In this document: piece by piece, positions 54,964-64,000 of the stretch
How positions within the stretch are numbered: the stretch's first letter is position 1
Layout: the number at the start of each line of letters is the position of its first letter
Assembly (NCBI RefSeq): GCF_041260155.1
Contig: NC_091944.1
Coordinates: 14,237,772 to 14,301,771, forward strand
Source of the DNA: Ptychodera flava
Lineage: Eukaryota; Hemichordata; Enteropneusta; Ptychoderidae
Length of the DNA stretch: 64,000 nucleotides
Direction: 5' to 3'
The notes under the pieces: model-generated
Databases searched by the model: none
Seen by the model: only the letters and a program-made list of their open reading frames with translations
Told to the model about the DNA's origin: nothing
Made by a program: the position numbers and the translations under genes

Positions 54964-57051
54964 AGAACTGTGATCTGGTATTGAGATGCCGCAGAATCGG
55001 CGATTTAAAATACCTCAGTTTATTTTTGTGGAACAGTTGTTTTCTGCCAAGGATGCCTCATAAAATATGATGACTCCAATCCAAAGCAGTTGACAGTGAT
55101 GCGTAAGTCCAAAACTTGAGTCCTGATCATCAGTGTTTGGTGTTTTCTAATGAAATTTGAGTAGTTGATTTATTGGGTGTAGTTGATGTCTTTGAATGTC
55201 AGCCAGCTTATCAAGTGCTTGTGTTTTACTTAATTGGAATTGACTAGTAGTTAGTGGTTCATTTATATAAGTTGAGGATTTTATTGGGTAAATTTTGAGC
55301 AGCTTTGCTTTTGTCTCAAGGTGACCTTGTATTTGCTGTCATCCTGTAACACATTTAAGTTACATAAATTCTAACATTGAAGGTCTGTTTGTCTGTGGCT
55401 ATCAGTTGTTATGTATCTTTCTTTCACTGGGAATCTAAGGTCAGTTGCTTGTTGCTGTCTGTTTGTACTTTTTAGTAACATTTACAACAAAAGTTGATTT
55501 TCTGTACTTACTGAATTGTGAATAGTATCTTGAATCACAAACTATGGTAGATATTGAAATTGAATTGGGGCACTGTTTACTGTCATGACAAGATAGTAAT
55601 GCTTAAGACTGAATAACAGGGTTTATTGCAGAGTTTTGACCTTCTAGCATATGCTGTGTTATACTCTTGGGCACCCTGATAAAGTGTGAGTGTGTTTGTA
55701 ATTTTGAATTTCTGCATTAATTCAGTTGAGTTCTAGTCATTGTAAAGTTCTTATGCATTGAACCTACACAGCAGCAGTAGCCATTAATTAAAAATTGAAT
55801 GCAGGGACTAGCTCATTGGCTTCCTTGCATCGTCTTGGATGTTTTTACAAGGTAGTTCTTCAGGAGTGATAAACACAGACACACACAATTTACAAGCTCA
55901 TTAAAAAAATGAGCAAATTTCTATATTTGTATGTACTAATCATAATGCTGCCGTAGTGAAGTGTGTGAACTTTATATTGTGGATGTATTTCTTCCTGTGG
56001 TAGAATATATTTTCCGAATGTTAGCAAATTCATCAAGTTCCTACAAAGATGTAAAAAGTATCACATGTGAACCATTAACTGTCAATGACTGAATGGATAT
56101 GTCAGTATGCATTATGAACTTTTGCCAAAAAAGCACAATATCTATGCAATAGCATTGTGATCTTAGAATCAATATATTGAATAAGCAGTAGGTATTACTG
56201 TAGGTCTGAGTGCCAAAATAGTTATGCAATTTAAATTTCATCCTATAGCTTTATGAATTATTGTCTGTAATTGAGTTGTTTTTTACATTTTCCAAACTCT
56301 GTATATTTTTCTACTTCTTGTACACACATTTTGTACTTTTTTACATCATTCAGAAAACAAGACTTTATCTGAAATTGTGTACATCATAGAAGCATGAATA
56401 ATTGAAAATTTTAGTGATATCAAGTTTGTACTTTTTCTATTAAGCATTGAAATTCCATTTTTGCTAAAAGTTTTCACCAAGAATTTGAAATTTTGATCTT
56501 TGAGTGCTGCTGGGCAACTAATTACCCACAATCCTGAGTATGTCTCTGATGTGATTTGTTGGACGTTACAGCAAAATATTATTTCATACTATGCAGTAAC
56601 AAGCTTTTGAAAAGTCTGTTCACAATAGAGTCTGAACTGTGATAATTAAATAATTTTATCAAAATATTCACTTTACACCTGGACAAGCAAAATTGTCATG
56701 TGGTGATTTGCCGAAAACAATTCAATGACATACCAGGTGTACTGTAATTTGTTCAAAAAAGTTACTTATTAGTCCTTGTACTATAAACAGCATTCATGGG
56801 TGTATAATGAAAGAGAGCATGATAATGACCCAGTTCTAATTAAAGAAACTATGCAATTTACAATTTGTGAATGATTGTCTTTTAGAGATGCCTTGTACTT
56901 CTAAGTAGTTCTCCATGACTTTGAACATGGTAAAATGAATGCTTTGATTGCCAACTATGTAAAAGCACTCACAACCAGATGAGAAAATTATTTGTTAGAA
57001 TTTTGTCTTAATGCATGGATGTATTTTCTTTGAAATTTTGAAGTTTGAAGA

Positions 57052-57057
57052 AATAAA
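57052..57057 (+). terminator. Poly(A) signal of zinc-finger gene 2
   Basis: AATAAA followed by a GT-rich stretch (GTTGTTTGTTGTAATTTTTT), which fits a cleavage site near 57075 and a 3' UTR of about 2.1 kb. Between 54964 and here no other gene is seen. Confidence 0.6.
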
Positions 57058-57449
57058 GTTGCATGTAGTTGTTTGTTGTAATTTTTTGTGTGAAGTAATG
57101 TTTTCTACCTAGAAATTGTGGCGCTGTTGAAATCATTACGATTTGGCTGGTTACAGTGGCCATTTAGTTCATGTGTGTTGTCACTGTTGCAGCGGACAGT
57201 GAAATGTTTTGATATAGCAAAGTGGAAAAGTCTCTATCAGTATCCTTTGCAATGTTCCTATCTCCTTAGGAAAACAGCAAGGAACTTAGACTGGTGAAAC
57301 TTTGATGATTTTTTCACTAGTTTTGTTATTTGATATCAACCATAATTTTCTTGCTGAGCGTGTTATCTTCCCTATATTTTCCAACTATGCAATGACAGGC
57401 CCCTTGTTCCTTGGCATTTGTCAAATCCACAAAATTTTATGAGTCAAAT

Positions 57450-57513
57450 CAATCTTCCGCTCTATATAGTAAGCCATCTTGTAAGATGGCTTACTATATA
57501 GAGCGGAAGATTG
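57450..57513. repeat. Perfect 31-bp inverted repeat with 2-nt loop upstream of IF1
   Basis: Arms 57450-57480 and 57483-57513 are exactly complementary (inner AAGATGGCTTACTATATAGA). It ends 113 bp before the IF1 start codon, in the promoter or 5' UTR, and contains TATATA-type sequence. Confidence 0.85.
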
Positions 57514-57625
57514 TATGTTTGTGAATGTGGCTATCCAGTGAAAACAAAGGCACTCGCATATTCAACGCCAGGGGGCCCTTGTGTTCAAACTTTGACCTTC
57601 ATTGCACCGGGTCTGTTCGTCCAAA

Positions 57626-59920
57626 ATGGCGTTGGCAAGATACGCAGCGGCACGTTTTACAAGAAATTTGGCCGTATTCAGGTAGGAGGTCGAATATTCG
57701 ATATCTTATGGCTCGATATTTTGTGTATGTCCCGTTAGATTTGTTTGGTAATGCGAAGTCCCGAATCGAAATGAGCACCTGCCGACTTGAGCTGCAGAAA
57801 TGTGAATCGTGCGATGGAAAACACGGGCCTGGGCCTGAGTACAGTACTAGTCACGTACCACAGTCCTATCACGATGCATTGCTGTCCCGACCGTATTGGA
57901 TACCTGTTTCACAAGTTTTCAAGTACATGAATCAGTAACTTAATCATTCCATATTCTTACAGCAATGTTCCGTTTTGTTTTGCCAACAGTCAGGTTCGAC
58001 TGATGAGCCAAGGAGAATATGGTTCTGGTGTTGGCAAGGTAAGTACGTGCGCTCAGATATCATGTGAGCCGACAGTCACCATGCAGTGAATGAAGGGTCA
58101 CTTCTGAGATCACCAACGCTAAGGGGAGGGGACCTGAACTTGAAGCGAAGCACCGAATTCCAGGCATTTCAGTTGTGTCACAATTATGTATACAAATCAA
58201 ATCAACGTCAATGCTTATAGTGTGGGTGCTTGCAGTGCCATGGTTTCAACTTGCTGCGAATCCGTAGCCTCTGCCACTCGGGTAGCTTGGTCATTGGAGT
58301 GGTAGGCCCCACTCCCAGCAGAACACGTCAAGGAGTGGCAGGGCTCGTTTTCGCAGCAAGGTTTCAACCAAAACATGTTCGTGAGGTCAACTCGACATGA
58401 CAGCAGTGCTCACTTCCATTTATTTGAATTAATAAAAGACAGCTCTTCTTTATAACACTAACACCACAGTCCTTCATGGAGGGACTGTGATGAAACGAAG
58501 CAAATTATTTTGACACCTTACTTTAAATTGATTGGAAAAAACTTTGCTAAATGAACTGTTTTACATCCACTCTAGATTAAGAATACTAGTAGGTTGACTG
58601 TGTCAAAAGACCAACGTTTAAAAATATTTTAGCCACACATTTTCGTCTGAGTACGCATCTCCTAGTCCAAGTTTCAGCACAGGATAGGAATATAGAAGCT
58701 GATTGGGGAACTTCTGTACCAATTGTGGCCAAAGATTATATTTGCACTGGCATTAGACCCAGGGGAGTCCAGTGATATGACATGGAAGAACTGTGATAAA
58801 ATTTAAAGGGGTACTACTCATAACAAAAACCACTGTAGCAGTGTTACTATGGTTGGACTGGCACCAAGAATGTATTACTTGCATTAGGATACATCAACCA
58901 AGGTTCACCAGTTCTGCATGATACTATGATCACAAGTGGACAATAATTCACATACTCTCCACAGTGAAGGGTGATCCATGCTGTCAGGAATACCATGTCT
59001 TACTTCAAAATTTTCTTTTTACATCAGGGAGGTGGCGGAGGTGGTTCCGTCAGGGAAGCCGGTGGATCCTTTGGGAAAATGGAAGCTGCTCATGAGGAAC
59101 AATACTTTAGAAAATTAGTAAGTGAATCAGTCTGATTGGCCAGCACTTTTCTTGTTATATGTAATTGAATTATGTTCCGTTCAATAATATAGATTGTTTT
59201 ATTTTGATACAGAATTTTATGTTTGATTCATGGAAATCAAGCAAATGATTTTCATTGACAAATGAAAAGGAAAATTTTGGCATGAAAAATATTTTGGAGA
59301 TGCATATAGTAAAATCATTATAGTACAAACAAAAGACTATAAACAATTGTTTGCAGAATACCGTTTACCCTGCTGACGTTGAACCAATAATCACCTGCCC
59401 TCATGGTCATACACACAGTACCCTTTTATGGCTATTTTATATGAAACTTGAAAGAATAAATCATAATATAGAGGAGAATAAATCGTTGTTGGTAGCACAT
59501 GGCATGTTATTTCAATTTTTATGGTGTGTGGTATTTCCTCTGTCATTCTAACTTTGCTTGAAGGCAAGTGGGATGAACAAGAACTTGTACTCATAGTTGG
59601 CAGAACATCCTTACTTCTATTTTGAACATTGGCCTTCAAGCAAACTGCACTTCTAGCTAGTTCTGGGCTGGCCAGGAATGCAGGCAAAAGCATGGCCCTC
59701 TTTTGCATAGTCCAGACAATCATTGAAGACATTTCTTTGATTTCAGCAAGCAGAACAGTTGAAGAGCCTGAAAAGTCAACACGATGAGGAGATAGAACAC
59801 CATGAATCTGCTATACGGCGCCACCAAGAGGCCATCGAAAGACATAAGAAGAGAATGAGACAAATAGATGATCAGGCAGATGATCTAGATTCAAGTGATA
59901 GTGACGTCGAGAAAAAATAA
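57626..59920 (+). CDS. ATP5IF1: Mitochondrial ATP synthase inhibitor factor 1 (IF1), four exons
   Basis: Exons 57626-57681, 57990-58038, 59028-59117 and 59747-59920 join in phase to 122 residues. ATG has AAA before it and G after it. Residues 1-18 (MALARYAAARFTRNLAVF) form an Arg-rich, acid-free mitochondrial presequence. After a Gly-rich stretch comes the inhibitory segment SVREAGGSFGKMEAAHEEQY, then a long coiled coil rich in His, Glu and Lys (EEIEHHES, RHQEAIERHKKRM). These are the family signatures. IF1 blocks ATP hydrolysis by F1-ATPase when matrix pH falls, with the His residues as pH switch. The acidic tail DDLDSSDSDVEKK is longer than in mammals. An in-frame alternative acceptor at 57962 would add nine residues. 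Confidence 0.95.
58247..58372. mobile_element. Foldback MITE in IF1 intron 2
   Basis: TTGCTGCGAA and GCCACTC at the left pair with GAGTGGCAGGGCTC and TTCGCAGCAA at the right. A small CACAGTCC..GGGACTGTG hairpin follows at 58467-58491. Confidence 0.55.
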
Positions 59921-62333
59921 ATACTATTGTGTGTATGATTAGAAGGGAAGAGTTGGGTGTTGGTCAGGTTTGGAGAGACTCATTTGATGTATAAGGGTCT
60001 GACCAGTTGATGAAAATTGAGGGTAATTTTGGTGATTGTAAATGAAATGACAGATGTGTAGTTATGTATTGGTATGCTACCCTGACATTGTCTGCTGGTT
60101 AGACCCCTAGTGTGATAAGTCGTAAAAAGACATCTGTTGTGATGATATTGAGTGGAAATCATGCCATAAACTAGGTGGCTATTGCAAGTTTCAAAAGAAC
60201 AGTTACTTGCCAATCTGTATAACATTACGTGCGCACTTTTTCCAGTTCCAGTCTACTGTATCTCGAGAACTGATCGCTACATTTATATGATTTTAACTTT
60301 GCACAGTATCATGAATTTTTTGAAATCCGGTTTCTTTTTGCCATGACTGTAATCATGCAGAGTAAAACAAAAATTGGCGACAGCGTGGTTTCTTTTGTGA
60401 GATGGAATAACAACATGGTGGTTTCTGATTGATAGCTTGGTATTTAAGATTCATGTACAGCGAAATTTATAGAAAAATAGTTTTAAAAATGTCTTATCAC
60501 ATGATGTGTGGGTTCCCTTAGTGTGAAACCTGTTTTAACACAAAAATAAACGACTTCCCTCAAAGTTTGTGTTCTGTGTGTATGTAGATGCTCATTTAAA
60601 TAAGGAATAAAAAGTCCACCTTTCTTGAAAATGGATTCTCTGTGTTTAAATTTTTCCTTTTTGTTCAGTGGAGGCACAGTAACTTGATGGTAAAATATTT
60701 GGTGAATTACATATTTTCTAAGCCTTTCAGAACTAAATTTTAGTAAAACCCGGTTGTGTACTGTTAAATGTTGGACGTCAAAAGACTGAAGGGGTCAGAG
60801 GTCAAATATGTTGATGTATATGGGAATTGGCCCTTCCTCACACTGAGCTCATGTACATGGCACTTTACCTGTACTAACACATTCACAATGCAGACCAGTC
60901 ACAGTACTTCTTCTGGCTAAGATGCCAGTCCACAAAAATGCAAGGAAGGAAACAACTACCAGCTTGCCTTCCAAGGGCAGGTAAATTTTGGCAGGGCTAT
61001 TGAAATCTTGCAGTTACCTAGCCTATTGACAGATGGAAATTGTGTCCTATTTTTGGTTTGCATAGATTAGAGTTATGCTAGGTATATGTAGTGTGTGAGA
61101 CAACATGAGAACAGGTACTGTTTCAAACTTGCCTACATATGAGTGCCTATACAGTGAAATGGCAAGACATTGTCTACAGTTACAAATTTCAGCTCCTATT
61201 GCACCATGGTATCGACGTGCATATACAGTTCTGTTGAATTCTTGTCAAAACTTTGACAAAGTTTTATTCACAGCCAGTCCTTTTGGTTATTTTTGAATCA
61301 ATGCCAGTTTATATCACATGTGATTATATCTGTGCTAGATGACTTTGTTTTACCATGTTTACTGTCACTGGCTACCCAGTTTTATTTTTAAAATTCACAA
61401 AACCAAAATCACTGTTTCATTACCTGACACTCAAATATTTGTCGGTGAGTTTCCTTAGCAACCTGTTCCTTGTAGCTTTATCAGGTACACTCTGGGCAAG
61501 TGTTACAATTTAGTAACACTTCTGTTGCAATCACACATCTCTGTATGGCCATTTATTCAACTATAGGACGACTTCCTGTGACTTCATCCTCTGATGTTAT
61601 TAGTTGAACCGTGATCCATGTCAGCAAGTGTTTTGGAAATTTTTATTGACTTTATTTTTTATAGTACACACATCAATTAATGTGATTGATATTGAGGTAA
61701 GAATACTTTCTTTGAAATGATTTACCACCTACATATGTAATCTTGCATTCATAATTTTTAGTAAATAGACAAAACAAGTGGTAGTTTGGTTTCAGAGCAG
61801 AACTCTAGAAGATGTACGTGTGCTAGGGTGTATGGAACAGACGTACGCTAGTGCCGCCCTCAACGACTGATGGCGCCTTTCGCTTGTTTTTTACGACCCG
61901 CAATTTTGCCTCGGACGAATCGCTAACAGACACTACCAATCTCTGAAATCGTACCACATAGTGGAGGCACCAGAAATACAGTATGAAATGGACGGTGGGG
62001 GGATTTAATCTCCTTTGAAGGCCCTGTTCGAAATCTCAAGTTCATGAATGATTTTCCACTGGCCTGAAAAAATACGCGATCGTTCGTTTCGAGCTGCTCG
62101 ATCATTTTGAATGACCGTGCTACTTGAATATTTCTTCTCATAGCAACGTATTGCAAGGTCAATAATGAGTATCCGGGTACACATGCGTAATTATCGTTAT
62201 GATGCAATATGTACACATGTCTCTGTCTCTCTCTGCCTCTGTCTCTGCCCCCCCCCCCCCGCAGGATGTTGTAGATGCATAAGGCGTCAAAACTAACCTA
62301 TCTTCACTTCAAAATATTCACGAATATACCGTA
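59921..62333. other. IF1 3' UTR and intergenic region
   Basis: No gene recognised. A CT-rich and C-run tract lies at about 62221-62262. GACCGTGCTACTTGAATATT at 62113 recurs in direct orientation at 62961, beyond the palindromic element. Confidence 0.5.
60544..60549 (+). terminator. Poly(A) signal of IF1
   Basis: AATAAA followed by GTTTGTGTTCTGTGTGTATG; a second AATAAA lies at 60606. The AATAAA overlapping the stop codon at 59916 is unlikely to be used. Confidence 0.5.
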
Positions 62334-62846
62334 CACTATAGGGAAAAAGTGCGTGGCTAGAGCGAGAAACTGACGCTTTCTCGCAATCGGTGAGAATCTG
62401 TTCGTATTCTCACCGCTGTCGGTGAGAAAATTTTAATCTCCACTGGAGATTGGTGAGAAATGCACTCCTTGGCGAGAATCAAGTGTGAGAACAAATTCTC
62501 ACAGGTGAGAATGGAAATTCTCACTAAGTACAGCGAGAATTGAAATTCACTGGCGAGAATCATCAAGACTCACCGTTCATTTGCGAGAATCATAAAGACT
62601 CAGAAAGGCGAGTCTTGATGATTCTCGCCAGTGAATTTAAATTCTCGCTGTACTTAGTGAGAATTTCCATTCTCACCGGTGAGAATTTGTTCTCACACTT
62701 GATTCTCGCCAAGAGTGCATTTCTCACCAATCTCCAGTGGAGATTAAAATTTTCTCACCGACAGCGGTGAGAATAAGAACAGATTCTCACTGATTGCGAG
62801 AAAGCGTCAGTTTCTCGCTTTAGTCACGCACTTTTTCCCTATAGTG
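62334..62846. mobile_element. 513-bp palindromic CACTA-type MITE
   Basis: Starts CACTATAGGGAAAAAGTGCG and ends with its complement CGCACTTTTTCCCTATAGTG. GTA stands on both sides, a 3-bp target duplication. CACTA ends and 3-bp duplications define the CACTA/EnSpm superfamily. The arms (about 235 bp each) pair almost completely. They carry many copies of GCGAGAAT/GGTGAGAAT, which look like subterminal transposase-binding repeats. No transposase is present. Confidence 0.8.
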
Positions 62847-64000
62847 GTAAGCATTAGGGGAAAAATAAATCGTACAAAATTGAAAATTTCAGTAGCTGAA
62901 GCTGCTGCCTGTCAAAATAATGGAACGCGCTCATTATCAGTCCTTCCCAAACAACTAGAAGACCGTGCTACTTGAATATTTGGTCGGCCAGTTTGGTTAT
63001 CGTGGTTTGATGTTACAGTTCTTTCCAACATTAATTATCCCAGTGAAATTGGGACAAATTTCTCAGTGTAACAAAAGGACAAATGATCTGGTGCACTTTA
63101 GGTTGGACCGAAATGAATCTTTTCCGCTACATACACTACCCCCATGCGCATCCATGCTTGTACCACAAAATTTTAAGATACCCCTAATCTCGGATTTTTC
63201 AACAAAAAGATCCCCTTATTTCGAGAAATATGGGAGAAAGGACGACCAAAAATACCCCCTTACAAACAAAATCCAGGAGACGTAATATTAGAGTCAGGTC
63301 AATGCTGTATTATGGTATTGTTTTCACATATATTAATACATAAGAGTCCGAAAGGAACTGTTAACTTTTGAACAGGAGTGTCAAAAGCATAAGAAACGCA
63401 CAATGAAACTTTTGGTGAAGTTTGAGTGTCTGATAGGTATTTCCTGGGATATTTCAAACCTTTCTTAGGCCAGATTTTTGGAGAAGTACCCATTTTTCTT
63501 GATTTCACGGACCCGTGATAGCGAATAAAAAACACCCTCCTTTCCCGTGATTTTGGGAACACGCATGGATACCCAATTTCCCCGACAGTGACACCACCGG
63601 GACACTGCCATCAATAAAGTTAGCTGAAAATCAGGTCTATGGCTTCATTAGAGCCACTGTAAATTGCTTTTAAAGGCCAACTCCAGCCACATACCCCGCC
63701 CTCTACTTTTTGTTTAGACCTTTGCCTTTTGTGAGAGAGCAGCATAATTGCATTTATCAAACAGAGGCCAGGAAGTCCTTTAAAGTAAATATATATGGCC
63801 CGTTGCCAAGGTGCCGGTCAAGTGATTATTAACAATGCCTGGAACTACGCATGATTTGCTACATAAATCTCTGTGCTGCAATGCACAATAACTAGTTTCT
63901 ATGCTGAGCGTTGCTACTAGAGTAAATTACATATTTTGCTGATCGTATGTGTGCCATTGATAAGCCTACGTGATAAAACATCATCGTTTCGTGTTTAAAG
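62847..64000. other. Intergenic, no gene recognised
   Basis: Two short ORFs (62965-63285, and 63299-63562 on the minus strand) lack recognisable content. The fragment near 63170-63280 may be repeat-derived. Confidence 0.4.

Noticed and set aside
57963..57989. Alternative IF1 exon 2 start at 57963
   Set aside because: It is in frame but has a poorer pyrimidine tract than the acceptor at 57989; kept only as a possible variant.
1..64000. tRNA or rRNA genes
   Set aside because: No cloverleaf with recognisable A and B boxes or rRNA core was seen by eye; a dedicated scan could still find one.

Overview
This is a 64 kb window of AT-rich nuclear DNA from an animal. It has spliced genes with GT..AG introns, long intergenic stretches, microsatellites and a dense load of small DNA transposons. 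All recognised host genes are on the + strand. Three things point to a non-vertebrate, probably a marine deuterostome such as a hemichordate, cephalochordate or echinoderm: the splicing factor SF1 keeps two CCHC zinc knuckles where human SF1 has one; the full-length LTR element has the Gmr1-like domain order, first described from deuterostomes; and there is a long array of about 150-bp repeats of a kind common in invertebrate genomes. The species cannot be fixed from the sequence alone.

Layout. (1) 1-14,328: the 3' eleven exons of SF1/branchpoint-binding protein, with KH-QUA2, two zinc knuckles and a proline-rich tail; the 5' exons lie outside the window. The QUA2 segment is encoded by two alternative 119-nt exons (7,381-7,499 and 7,580-7,698). 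Their length, phase and 80-nt separation make them mutually exclusive. (2) 14,329-17,433: 3' UTR/flank with TTAA-flanked MITEs. (3) 17,434-23,700: a complete 6.3-kb LTR retrotransposon in the order gag-PR-IN-RT-RH, with 571-bp LTRs, an AAGG target duplication, a tRNA-Pro-like primer site and a broken coding region. (4) 23,701-33,532: mostly intergenic, with microsatellites, a CCAAT-rich promoter-like patch with a possible noncoding exon (29,239-29,454), a possible tyrosine-recombinase-type fragment and a 184-bp foldback. (5) 33,567-34,850: a two-exon gene for a 127-residue serine-rich protein of unknown function. (6) 37,455-39,340, possibly to 39,880: a tandem-repeat mobile element. (7) 41,900-44,524: a cluster of nested foldback elements and MITEs with a truncated Harbinger-like ORF. 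(8) 44,785-46,326 and 53,311-54,963: two paralogous C2H2 zinc-finger genes, each with one coding exon and an isolated last finger. (9) 57,626-59,920: the four-exon gene for the mitochondrial ATP synthase inhibitor IF1. (10) 62,334-62,846: a 513-bp almost perfectly palindromic CACTA-type element.

The genes are not a functional cluster. SF1 works in early spliceosome assembly, IF1 in mitochondrial energy conservation, and the zinc-finger pair probably in transcription. What unites the window is its mobile DNA: at least three families flanked by TTAA, several long hairpins, and one LTR element whose LTRs look young while its coding region is broken, some of which may be sequencing error. The strongest novel observation is the mutually exclusive exon pair inside the RNA-binding domain of a core splicing factor.
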